64,000 nucleotides of DNA from Gautieria morchelliformis (Eukaryota; Basidiomycota; Agaricomycetes; Gomphales; Gomphaceae), in assembly GCA_015179125.1 (NCBI GenBank), contig WHVA01000469.1, positions 1 to 64,000 of the forward strand, read 5' to 3'. The position numbers were made by a program, and so were the translations under genes. The notes under the pieces were generated by a model. The model was not told the DNA's origin and searched no databases. It was given only the letters and a program-made list of their open reading frames with translations. Positions 10,097 through 20,438 of the stretch are shown piece after piece. How positions within the stretch are numbered: position 1 is the first letter of the stretch; every line of letters starts with the position of its first letter.

Positions 10097-12539
10097 ACGC
10101 ATCGGCGATCTTCCACGCCATTCCATCACTGACACTGCTTCACCCATCCCCCGGTGAATAGTTAGCTTACCGTGCGCAGTCCCTCCAATGCCTGTTGTGC
10201 CACCCATCACCGTGGACATTCGCCCCTGAAGCCTTGCATGCCTCGCGCATGGCTTACCAAAGTTCCATTCACATCATCAGCCCTACTCCACCTGTCTCAC
10301 GGATGTGCTGCGCACTACTGGTTGAGGGTAGGACAGCGAGGTGCGGAGGACTGACTGGGTGAGGAAGGTGGGGACGGGACGGGGTGCTCTCCATGGCGGC
10401 GGGCATGCTTGGGAGGATGCACGTGGGCAGAGGGGTTGGGTGTGGTGCCGCTGTGGGGGAAGTTTGTGGAAGAGAGACGCCCCTTGGACACTGGCAGGGA
10501 GAGTGGTGGGTGCTGAAGACGACCCGATCGGACCTGTGGAGCCTACTGTAATGTAGACCACAACTTCATGCTTGGCGGATTTCCTTTTCCATTCCATCAA
10601 TCTCACTCAGTCGGATTACCTAAATGCCCCCACATATGCAGCACCCTAACAATAGCACTGGAGATCCCAAGGTTTGCAGCCACCATGTCTGGGATGCGAA
10701 AGGGTTCAGAAGCACCGGCTCTAGGCTCATCCTGTTATCAGCCCTCCAATTGCGTCAATGGAACAATGCGTGAGGCTGAAGAAATTTTCTTTTCCATATC
10801 AATCTCGATCCATCCCATTACCGGCAGGTCCCCAGCAGACCTAGGCATCACACTGATGGTACAGCCCGCAAAGCGAAGCTGTCCTACCACCGCGTCCATT
10901 CGATTCAACAATTAAACTTAGCTGCACAATGGTCCACCTCTTTGGTAGCCCTGCAACTCCTGGGCCAGTGCCTTCTATTATTATCCCCAATCACTCCACG
11001 GGTACTTAACCTTTGCCCGTCGCTAGAATCGTCGTGCCCCCCCCCCCCCCCCCCCCCCAACGCACCACGCCCCGCTCCCCTAGTCCACCTAGCCTCCATA
11101 CCTAGCGCAGTTGTGATGCTGGCAAGTGCGGCCGCCACTTCTTCATTAGGACTGTCTGCAGAGTGACGGCTTGCGACTAGGCTGCCAGCGGTGGTGAGTT
11201 GCGGCCCTTACGATTTGCGCCCGCCCCGGCTCTGCACACCGCCTTGACCCTGGCACCAACTGCGAATCCGCATTGTGTCATCGCTGTCGTCTCCTCCCCG
11301 TGTGCTACTCGCTCATGCCCCGTGCCCGCCATGACCCGCATCGAGCTTCGTCTTCAGGCCATGCCAGCGCGCCTCCGCGTGTCATTGGACCCTTGAGGAG
11401 TGTTTGAGGACTTGGTGGGAGCGTGCGGACTGTGAAAGGGTATGTGAGGTTGTGGCGTCTGAAATGTACCGCTGAGCTTCACTCCCGAGTCTGCTTCATT
11501 TCATCGCCACCGCCGCCACCCTGCGGACCGCCCACACCTGTTCCTGCCATGACTCCTTCAGGACCGATCATGCCAGCAACTTGGTGGGAAGGATGTGTGG
11601 GAGCTCGTGAAGTTCTGGCCTCTGCAATGTGCCACTGCTCTTCACGCCCGAGTCTGCTTCGTTTTCATCACAGTTGTCTCCTCCTTGCCTGCTACTCCCC
11701 CCCACCCCGTGCCCGCCATGACCCGCGTCGACCTGACCCAATGATGTGTTATACCTTTTTCTGGTAAATGTTTGCTAAAATAATCTTGTAGGGCACCTTT
11801 GCTTGAGACTATACACCCATATTGTGGGTTGTCAGGGGGGGGGCTGTTTCTTTTTGTACTTTTTACCCCCAATTGTTATTAGTTGAATGGGGAGTTTGTC
11901 CTGTGGAAGATCTTGTCAGCGAGTATGAATGAATTCAACATGGAAACACCCAAGTCGACTGCGTCATGGAATACCCTGACCATCGAAAACTACGAGGCTC
12001 AAACTTCCGTGACTAATGTCTGTCCTGTGCAGAAAAGTCTGACTCGGGGCACAAACATGATAACTGATCGCTGCTGGTGGATATAGCCCAGGCTTCGAGG
12101 TCCAAGTAAAAAACATATGTTACATATGATCGCTGTGCAACATGACCTAGTCAGGCGTTAGGCCTGGTCAGGTCCATGTTCGTGGAACTCATCGTCATAC
12201 CACCGATAGATAGCCGGTTCTCCATGGGCTCTTATGGTGGTAGTGGCTTCTGAGGAGCCAAGTTATGGGTAACTGTACAGTAGTGACGACACAGTTGCGA
12301 CTTGCTAGCTGTTTCACAACCAGCCAAAATAGTCCGACCCAAGCCCTTTTCTGATGATTTGTGTCATGACTCTCCATCATGCATGTCCACACCAACGGAG
12401 TCCGATGCCGCGCAATAGAGAACACCATCGCGTTTCACTGATCCTTCAGAACAGGTTGTGCTTTCTCCCTTCATCATCACTAGAATCTGTAAATGGTGAA
12501 TTTAGGTGATGACATGATCGGCATGATCTGTCAGGAGCA
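10097..12539. other. Long intergenic stretch with degenerate repeats and a C tract
   Basis: No gene was recognised. It holds an uninterrupted run of about 20 C at about 11037-11058, and about three degenerate units of 180-215 bp between about 11275 and 11740 sharing GTGCCCGCCATGACCCGC-like and CCCGAGTCTGCTTC blocks. The many short frames are low-complexity Pro/Ser/Ala and do not support proteins. Confidence 0.45.
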
Positions 12540-13640
12540 TTCCTGATAAGCGCTTGTGCTTATCTAGCCGCCCTTGTCAGAAGCAGTCGTGATGGCGTGT
12601 ATCTAAATATAGTCACGAAGGCGACATCGCCATGTGCACCCGCCATTCAGTAGCCCTTCCAACGGAATAGTTGCCCATACTTATAGTCTGCCTTCGCTCG
12701 CTCTCACATTTCATTTTGATATCTACACCCCACCAACACTTTGTCGTCAACATCCAAATGTCGCGCAGCCCTATTCACGAATACCATTGCTGTATAACTT
12801 GGACAATGACACGGACGTTGATAATGGTATAGAGAGCCTGGTCAGATTGTCCCATTTGTAAGTGCATACCCTGCCAGTGAGCCGAAGATTCCGGGTTGCC
12901 ACGTCAGACCCCGCATTCTTAGTCACCTGATTGTACATCATGCTATAAATGGTGATTTTCGTCTTCCACGATCGACATGATCGACGTGATCCATAACACT
13001 CTGGCAGAAGCTGTCGTTCTGACACAGCCACGTGGGTCTAAATATAGTAGCGAACAAGGCGTCCATGGGCGCTAATCATCTCCGCCGCTAACTCCGCATG
13101 TGATCTTGCCAATGCCATTCCATTCTCGTCCCCCACGTAAGGTCTGCCTACAAAACCCCATCTAGTCCACGCTTCCAATCCCCGCCATCACTACCCCATA
13201 CCGTCAACCTGTGGCTGACAAGGCTGGTGCCGCTTTTAAGGTGCGTACTCGTGGGGAGTCCCCCAAGGCCGGTCCTGCGAGACGGGAAGCTTGCATAGGT
13301 GATCACAGTCTAAGAGTAGGAAAAATTCGCGAGGAACATGTTGCATGCGAGGTTCACGGCATCTCAATGTCCGTCATGTTTTTCATAATGAGGCACGTGG
13401 CTGGCAATGACCGGCCATGGAGACTTGAATTTAACAGATATTTCGAATTCATCAGAGTCCGTCAAAGGAACAAAATTGACACAAGTACAGTACATGACAT
13501 ATGGGTGTTGTACAACCCACGAGATCAAATACTAGTACAACCGTGACCATTCTAGATCAACGACAGATCATTTCCTGTTTAAGGTAGGTAAGACGTGGAC
13601 TGAAGGCTTCAATTTAGCGCTTCAGCTTCCGGGCAAGATG
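12540..13640 (+). repeat. Dispersed repeat R, copy b (longest)
   Basis: The first block (12543-12660) matches 55858-55975 and begins with the hairpin GATAAGC..GCTTATC. The second (12720-12900) matches 56020-56370 and 42870-42985. The third (12930-13135) holds TATAAATGG, iterated GATCGAC units and CTAAATATAG, and matches 42986-43140 and 62522-62695. The tail 13135-13250 matches 37395-37520, and 13460-13640 matches 62700-62810. The copies share different sub-blocks, as expected for a composite repeat with several truncated relatives. No protein is supported. Confidence 0.6.
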
Positions 13641-14725
13641 CATCCGCTCGAAAAGAGCATTTTGCTGAGCCAGAAGCTCCCGAATGGCTGCCGAGGCCTG
13701 ATCCCCAGAAAGGCCCATCAACTTGGGCCGCCCGGCCTTAGTAGGCAACCCAGATCCATTTCCGGATCCCGATACTTAAGGGCCCATTTTTATTTCAACC
13801 AACGGTTTGACACCCGTCGGCTTCATTGGTGTTGACATTGGCGTCTTTGCCGCCGGTAGCTCGGTGCTGGCCCTGACCCTACGCTTCCGTTTGCCCTTGG
13901 TGAAGCTGCAGTGGACCTTGCGCGCATTGCAATCTCGGCACGCCATGTTGGTCCCCCATATGCAAGGGACTCTACGCCGGTCGCAGTTGTCGCAAGGGAA
14001 TTCCTAATCACAAGTCAGTAGCCGAACCGAGCCATCACAGAAAACTCACTACTTCCTCTTCTGACTCCTCCTTTGCCACTTTCCCTTTCTTCGCCCCTGT
14101 TCCCTTCAGTTTCGCCTTCACCTGATTCCGCTCCCCAGCTTGTATTGACATCAAGATGCGAGCCTTCGCGGCAGCCGAATCTACCACCACTAACTCGGGC
14201 GATGGTATCCGGATTTCTTGGCTAACCGAGGCTTGTTGCTCCCGGAACTCCTTAATCATATCGTCAAGACGTTGTCTTAGACGAGCATGGGTAGCTACCT
14301 CGGCTTTGCCAGCCTCCTCCTCTTGGGCCTTCTTCTCGGCCTCCTGAGCCTCTTCTTCGGCTTCCCGGGTCCTCGCTTCTTCCTCAGCTTCTCGCACCTT
14401 ACGCTCCTCCTCGGCTTTCGCCTTGCATAGCCGCTCCCTTTCCTCCTCGGCTTCTTTCGCTTTCCAGGCTTCGTCCTCCCTCCTCTTCTTTTCCGCCGCG
14501 TCCTTGCGCTCCTGGGCGAGGCGACGCTTCTCCTTCAGTTCCTCCCTCTTCCTCTGTCTCTCGTTCCTCGCGCTCGAGCTCTGCGTTGAGTTCCTCGATT
14601 GTAGGCTCGTGGGCGTCTTGGATGTCTGACATGGGATTTTCTGATGGTGATTGGAGGAAGCAGAAAAAGAGATGCGAAACAAAGCTTACATAATACCCCC
14701 ATCCCGGCAATCTCCGGGATCTCAC
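13614..14725 (-). pseudogene. Coiled-coil and Cys-cluster protein beside an LTR
   Basis: On the minus strand a long charged stretch rich in Glu, Lys, Arg and Ala (about 14150-14600, heptad-like, surely coiled coil) is followed by a typical intron (about 14005-14050) and an exon with CDNCDRRRVPC and CRDCNARKVHC (about 13900-14002). That is the C-x2-C-x6-C..C-x2-C-x6-C spacing of a Zn2Cys6-like knot. It ends in a basic tail near 13614. Proteins with this coiled-coil plus cysteine-knot layout are common next to Gypsy LTRs in mushroom genomes; whether they belong to the element or are domesticated host genes is open. It lies just inside the polypurine-like tract of the LTR at 14763, antisense to that LTR. 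It is broken, with about two interruptions. Confidence 0.5.
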
Positions 14726-14762
14726 TTATGGCCTCATGGGTTCAGCCATAAGGGGGAGGTAC

Positions 14763-15236
14763 TGTTAAGACCCATTCCCGAGTCCGGACACGAGGCCTCG
14801 GCCTCGGTTCTTGCTTGGGAACCTTCGGGCTTAACTCGGGTTCCCTATCGGTTCATCATTCACCCTGATCCCCATTCCTAGATAGTCCTGTTCCATTTCT
14901 GATGATCGTCCATCGACCTTGCTTCCTGCTCAATACGGGCATTGATGCCCTCTTTCCGTTCCTTGCAAATTAGTATATAAACCCCCGTCATGTACGCTAA
15001 TTCCTCAGTGCTGATATCGAATTAGATTCCTTGTATCTTCCACTCCTCTGTCTGATCCTCATTTCCGAACCTCGGCTTCCAGCCGTCCCCGTCCCCGAAT
15101 CCGTTTCCTGAAAGTAGGGCGGAACACTGTAGTGGGCGCAACCTATGAAGTTGGAGCCAAGCCCTCTGTTCCCAAACTTCGGTTACCTCGGCTCGGCCCT
15201 CGGGTTGAGTCTTAAGTACGACTTACATTCTTAACA
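14763..15236 (+). repeat. LTR of a Gypsy-like family, 474 bp
   Basis: TGTTAAGA..TTCTTAACA ends form a terminal inverted repeat. A purine-rich AAGGGGGAGG tract lies directly to its left (about 14751-14760) and a TATATAA box at 14974-14980 reads rightward, so this looks like the 3' LTR of a plus-strand element, or a solo LTR. It interrupts the Copia-2 relic. The block GGGCGCAACCTAT near 15136 also occurs in the LTR at 26651-27340, so the two families are related. No left LTR was found. Fossil. Confidence 0.7.
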
Positions 15237-17019
15237 TCGGCCTCTCGACAAGTCCCCACGTACAATACCCCTGCAAGGTTTCGTACTCCTCTTCGCATGC
15301 CTTCTTCCATTTCTCCGCGTGTTCTGACCTCATCCCCTCTTTATAGCTGCCCGGCTCATCCTCCGCAAGCACCACAAGTGCCGTCTCCACCTCCTCAAGA
15401 TCTGTCCTCCCATGCACCATCGCTGCTATCTCTGTGAGCAGCGCCACATGCCTCTTCCCCCTCCTGTACTCGGTGTTCGAGGGGTACATCCATGGGCCCT
15501 TCAAAATTTCCTTCGGTGCGTCCTCTTCATCGTTCTGCTTTTCCTGACTGACTCTCAATTCTCCCGTTCCGCTCTCCCCTCCGTTCGCTTCTTCAACACT
15601 GCTCCTGCCATCAAGCACATCTGCGTGCTCCTCTGCCTGTCCCCTGTTGAGCACATCTGCAGGCTCCTCGCTCCTTTCCCCTTTTTTCGTGTCCATCGAT
15701 TCATTGACTGTGAGTGAAGGTAGCTCGTCGTCGTATTCCCATGTCTCACTAGTCTTTGCCTCGGTGTGTCTGAGGAAACCTGGGATTTTGTTTTCATGAG
15801 TCCAGAGCGTTGGTGTGTCATTGTTGTCGGTGGCATGAATGGTCATGCGTTCAATATGTTTCAGCTCATCAAAGATAACATCCCTGGCCTTGATTAGCGT
15901 GTGTGTGCGGGGAATCCACACCTTGTACGCCTTTGAATTGTCAAAATACCCGATGAACATGTCCTCGATGGACTTGTACTCCCCTTTCCGCCTCGTCGCC
16001 TTGAGGACCAACGCCAAACACCTTGACCCATAAACACAAAGCCAATCGAGCCTCGGTCTTGATCCCCGACAGGCTTCATATGGGGACTTGTTGATCTTGT
16101 GGTGCAGCGTGCAATTTTTGATGAAATTGACTGTATGCACACCTGACACCCAGAATCTGCTCAATAGGTTTGTGTCGTGCTGCAGCGTGAGGGCTCCCTC
16201 TTGGAGTGTCCGGTTATACCTCTCGGTGACACTGTTGTGTTTGGGTGTGTGAGGTGATGTTGTCTCGTGAACAATGCCGAGTTCGCTGCACAGGGTCAAA
16301 AACTCACTCCCGAGGTACTCTCCCCCATTGTCCGTCCGCACGTTCTTCACATCTGCATCTCTTTGCTTTCTCAGCCATGCGATGTATTGCCGGAATGAGT
16401 TGGTAACTGTTGCGCATTCTTTGTTTTTCAAGAAGTTGATTCTGACATAGCTAGTCGAGTGATCGATCCAGATAATGAAATGTTTGTACCTGCCGATCGA
16501 TGTCTTGAATGGGCCGCAGAGGTCGGAGGATATTATGTCTCCTATATTCTGTGGCAGACTCTCAATGTGTTTGAACGGTGAGTGTGTCTGTTTACCAAAT
16601 GGACAGTCAACACAATGACTTATCTCCTGCTTCCTGCTGATTCTTGGGAGTCCTATCGCCGTCTCGAGTGTCCACATCTTCTTGAGCATCAATGGGGTGG
16701 CATGAGCGAGCCGACGGGGCCACAAGGTCAACTCATTAGGCTCGTTTGAGTAGACGGCCATCTCGGTCTCGGGCCCCGGTGACGGTTGGGCCATGTAAAC
16801 AAACAAATTGTTAATATTTGTCCCCTGAGCGATGATCTCACCATCAATCAAGAGGGATGTGCCGGTTCCACTGAACACTACATCCATGCTGGCGGTGGTC
16901 ATCCACCTGACCGATAGTAAGTTCGCAGTCAATTTCAGGATGTAGATGACATTCTGCAGTGTCAGCGTGAGTGGTGGGAATCGCATGTACGAGTCACTCT
17001 GTATTGTGATGTGTATCAT
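15237..17019 (-). mobile_element. Copia-2: partial Ty1/Copia relic
   Basis: The minus strand keeps an open stretch of about 600 codons running from the end of the protease region through GAG-pre-integrase, the integrase core (HHCC-like region, then RTDNGGEYLGSEF and PHTPKHNSVTERYNRTLQEG) and the acidic linker up to the start of reverse transcriptase. It is the same family as Copia-3 at 38.2-41.6 kb (shared DVIFDELKHIE and FLKGPWMNP-like motifs). The left edge is cut by the LTR at 14763-15236 and the right edge by LTR X at 17020. Only a fragment remains. Fossil. Confidence 0.85.
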
Positions 17020-18017
17020 TGTCATGACCTGGCTATTTCCCTTACCCCTCTGCCTCTCCATTCCCCCTTGTCACTCCCTAGCATCTTTGCCAGAGTTTGC
17101 CCCATCCTTCGACCACTCTTCCTCTACGTTCACTCCATTCGATGTTTGCCCCATTCTCCGAACAACTATTCGTGACTCGCACATTTCACCAGCAGGCACG
17201 CCATCAAATACAATCGATACCATTTACCTGGCATGATGGTTCATCACTAGCCCCATCATCTTCTCGATCCAATCCCCTTTAGGTGTTTATGTGGTCGAGA
17301 TGCATTCGCGGGATGTCCTACCCGTAGGTCATGTGGAATCAACCCATCAGACGAAGAGTCCATGCAGGGTGGTGTATTTGCAGGTCCCAAGGCATATTTC
17401 TGTACATAGGTGCCTTCGCCCCCTTTCCTCTGCATTTTTTCATGTTCGCACCCTTCTTTCGTTCTATTGTATGTTTAATCCATCTATGTGTAATCATGAC
17501 TGCGCATCCCTATCCAACCCTGACACATGACGGCCTCTTTCCTATTCGCTGATACCTTACGAGCATTCGATATAAGTAGTTTACATTCACATGTATATTC
17601 CCCAGTTCAATTATCATACGTCCATCTTGTGCAACCTTGACCTCGCTGTGATCATTGTCTTGAGCCTTCTCCTTAGATTTCTATCTTCAACCAGAAGAGG
17701 ACTTAGGCATCACTGGTGAGTTCTCATACTTGATCTTCATTACCTTAGCCTTCGAACTATTTTCTGTGCTGTCGGTGAAGGGATTGTCGTCACTTAGGCA
17801 ACCCTTCCGTGACACCTTGCACATTACATCGTCAAGTGCCACGGGCTATTTCGCTATGACTGTAGATGGGGTGGGCTCCATTCGGGCAACCCTCTTATCT
17901 TGTGAACATTTATTGGTTCACCTATTCGCCAAACGGCATACTTATTCACACAAGTTATTCGGGCATTCGCTGTGTTCACTAATACACAATATTAACGCCT
18001 AAAAACCAATCTTGACA
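17020..18017 (+). repeat. LTR of family X, copy 1, at a Copia/Gypsy junction
   Basis: 998 bp from TGTCATGACC to CAATCTTGACA. It matches 44468-45496 (minus), 51524-51919 (minus, partial) and the LINE-interrupted copy at about 29.2-36.08 kb. Flanking pentamers (ATCAT left, CAAAG right) do not match. The left neighbour is Copia-2 and the right neighbour is an unrelated Gypsy fragment. That is what recombination between two LTR X copies would leave. Fossil. Confidence 0.8.
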
Positions 18018-18590
18018 CAAAGGCGGTCTTTGCTATGTGATGCAGATGAATCCGGATCTGCTCGTATGCTTCAGACATATCGAGTTTCGTATGATATCGA
18101 CAGTGAGCCATGTCGCTGCGGATGATATCCTGATCTGCGAAGGCGTAACGTCCTTCACAGTGTCCTTGTTCTGCTGGCGCAGAGTGAAAACAGTCCGCAG
18201 TGTACCGTTCTTCTTCGGCATGCACAGCATGGGCACGGCCTGCTGGGCCACTGCCTGGATCCACCACTTTGCAGTGGTGTAGTGTTCTATCGTCACTGAC
18301 AGTTCCTCTCGGAAATGTTCAGGGCACTTTGGTAGTCGATACCACATGTGTTTGTTGGGAATGATGAGATTGATCTCATGGTTGATCTCCCGCAGTGGCA
18401 GGAGTTCTAGTGGGATCCAACGACTATGTCAGTGATTCTCTCCATCCATTCCTTGCAGAGGTGAGGGATGTCATCATCCGTGAGGATGACGGTGGTGGTT
18501 GGCTTAGAAGACATTAGGTGCTGTGTGCGTCTATTAGGTCCCGCGGCATGTGGGACTGCGTTTCTTTTCCCCAATGCTTTCACTGTCAGG
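18018..18590 (-). mobile_element. Gypsy-2: fragment with the start of reverse transcriptase
   Basis: Minus-strand frames contain the pre-RT and RT palm start of a Ty3/Gypsy polymerase: PLREINHEINLI-like, WWIQAVAQQAVPMLCMPKKNGTLR, and YHTKLDMSEAYEQIRI. It resembles but is not identical to the RT of Gypsy-1. Cut on the left by LTR X and on the right by the hairpin-rich junction before the KDZ relic. Broken fragment. Fossil. Confidence 0.75.
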
Positions 18591-18591
18591 T

Positions 18592-18752
18592 GAGAGCGCC
18601 TCTCCCTACAGTTGTAGGGGGAGCTCAAGGACGAGTCATTATGCGACTCGTCCTCCTGGCTTCAATGAGCCAGGTTTGGCTTTGGCACTGGGGTGACCCT
18701 GCTCACCCTTGACCCCTTGCCCTCGTTCATTGACTCATTATCGTCGAATGAG
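18592..18752. other. Cluster of about six consecutive short hairpins
   Basis: Within 160 bp there are GAGAG/CTCTC (18592-18604), CTCCCTACA/TGTAGGGGGAG (18602-18623), a perfect 10-bp stem AGGACGAGTC/GACTCGTCCT with a 7-nt loop (18628-18654), CCTGGCT/AGCCAGG (18655-18674), GGGTGA/TCACCC (18691-18708) and CTCATT/AATGAG (18734-18752). All stems were checked base by base. They lie between the Gypsy-2 and KDZ fragments. Function unknown. Confidence 0.6.
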
Positions 18753-19720
18753 ACCTTGCCTGTGGGGATTAGAGAGGATGGAGTCTATGCCGTGGACCTG
18801 GCCACTCCGTTTCAAGGCTACCAAATGACGCCACATGCGCACAACACGCAGAAACTCTTGATATTTGGTCTGCCCAATGGACAGTGTCAGCCTATAATGG
18901 TTGTGAGAAAGTACAGCGCCCTTACGGTGATGGTATGAGAAAATGCTCTGTCTGTGTGCCGACATAGGGCATCACAATAGTCATAGGCAGATTTTTTGGA
19001 AGTGAGACTCTGAATGTGAAAGTCTGTGAGGGTGGAGAAAGTGAAAGCACAACTGATGTGCTGAGGATCTTGTACTGTTCCTGGAAACAACCCCATACGC
19101 ATGAGTTGACGAACAGGGTTGGGGTGACCATGGCAGTGGCACAATTGCAAGGCGACACGATGGTGTCCATTGGTATGGACCACGCCAAACTGTCGTGGTG
19201 GATGCTGGTGTGGAATTTGGGGGCAGACATTGTCATGCTCATGTCCTAAACCAATGACAAGCCCCAGGTCAACCAAAGCTGTCGGAACATACCGCTCACC
19301 GTTCCAGCGCTGCACGCGATGGAAGGGAAGACTTCGGTGGGTTTCCACTATGCAGGACGCACAGAAGCGTGGGGATTTCCAACATTCTAGGCATCGCAAA
19401 AGCCCTGCTTGTCCACAGTGGCATGCGAAGGATTGGGGAGTGGGAACCTCATGCTTGAACATCCCTTTGAGCAGCTCAGGGATTCTTTGGATGAAAGAGT
19501 GCATGAATCCTGAGGCACCCTGAAGTGGGGGTGGCACCATGGTCAAGCTTGGTTTGGGTGGTAGAGGTAAAGCACATGCCTACCTGGTATTGAGGCATGT
19601 CCACTGGCGGTGAGTGTGTGTCAGGAATGGCCGTATGGCGTTTGGTGTGTTTGGGAGGCCGACTGGAGTTGACAGCAAACTGCTTCACGGACGGGCGGGT
19701 CGATGAATCAAAGGGCAAGG
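18753..19720 (-). pseudogene. KDZ-type transposase relic, CxC2 cysteine-cluster part
   Basis: The minus strand reads CHCGQAGLLRCLECWKSPRF, then CASCIVETHRSLPFHRVQRW-NGERYVPTALVDLGL, then an LGHEHDNVCP block, a QLLR-like QLMRMG block, and after a frame change FLRVVRMWRHLVALKRSGQ. This order is that of the CxC2 cluster attached to Kyakuja-Dileera-Zisupton transposases of basidiomycetes. A clean intron (19520-19583, GTAGGC..TTCAG) joins an upstream exon (DMPQYQ) to the first codons of the cluster exon. The RNase H-fold catalytic domain that should follow is absent: the relic stops at the hairpin cluster. At least two frame changes. Plain DNA transposon remnant. Confidence 0.75.
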
Positions 19721-20068
19721 TCGTATGAGTGACAACGGACTGGTGAGGGTCTGCATGCTATCTGATGCGGCTTGCCATCCCCTGGGGCTGGGAGGACGAG
19801 GCCTCGCAATTGCTGGCGGCGGCCAACGTCGATCCATGTGGAGCAGTGGGAAAGCTTTGGGGAGTCTTCATGGGTCCTGGATGGAACTGGCGGATGCCCG
19901 TGGTTTTGGGGTGACTGTGTGTGGTTCCCAACTTGGGAAGATGCTTTGATTCCGCGGGTGCGGCTCTCCCCGCCTCAGCCCATGACTCTGTTCACAAGTC
20001 TCGAAATGGGAATAACAACAATGTTCGTGAAAGTTCGTCGAGGTACATACATTGAGAATATCGTCCAG
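19721..20068. other. Intergenic, nothing certain
   Basis: It may include a decayed 5' exon of the KDZ relic on the minus strand; no confident call. Confidence 0.35.
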
Positions 20069-20384
20069 ATCCTTAGTTATGCCTTTACAGTAGAATCTCG
20101 ACCCAAGCCAGTCGATCCTTCATATTCGTCCCAGGCTTACACTACCGCCCCTCCGATTCCGGTTCGCCCTGATCATCGAAGTAATAATCAGGCGAGTCTC
20201 CAGATGATAAGAGATTGTCCCACCTTATCCTTAGTTATGCCTTTACAGTAGAATCTCAACCCAAGCCAGTCTATCCTTCATATTCGTCCCAGGCTTACAC
20301 TACCGCCCCTCCGATTCCGGTTCGCCCTGATCATCGAAGTAATAATCAGGCGAGTCTCCAGATGATAAGAGATTGTCCCGCCTT
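20069..20384 (+). repeat. Perfectly abutting 158-bp tandem duplication
   Basis: Two copies, 20069-20226 and 20227-20384, both starting ATCCTTAGTTATGCCTTTAC and differing by only a few substitutions. They end 54 bp before the start codon of the monooxygenase pseudogene, so the duplication lies in its promoter or 5' leader. 158 is not a multiple of three, so it is unlikely to be a coding repeat. Confidence 0.9.
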
Positions 20385-20438
20385 GTCACCTCGCCTCCTA
20401 CGTAAGACATTCCACGGGAGCTGGAGGGGTTGAAAGGA

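Noticed and set aside
11037-11060. Pro-rich protein suggested by the C tract
   Set aside because: The frame is produced by a homopolymer and low-complexity repeats; no conserved sequence on either side.
13211-13546. 111-codon plus-strand frame
   Set aside because: It lies over blocks of dispersed repeat R that recur elsewhere without an open frame.
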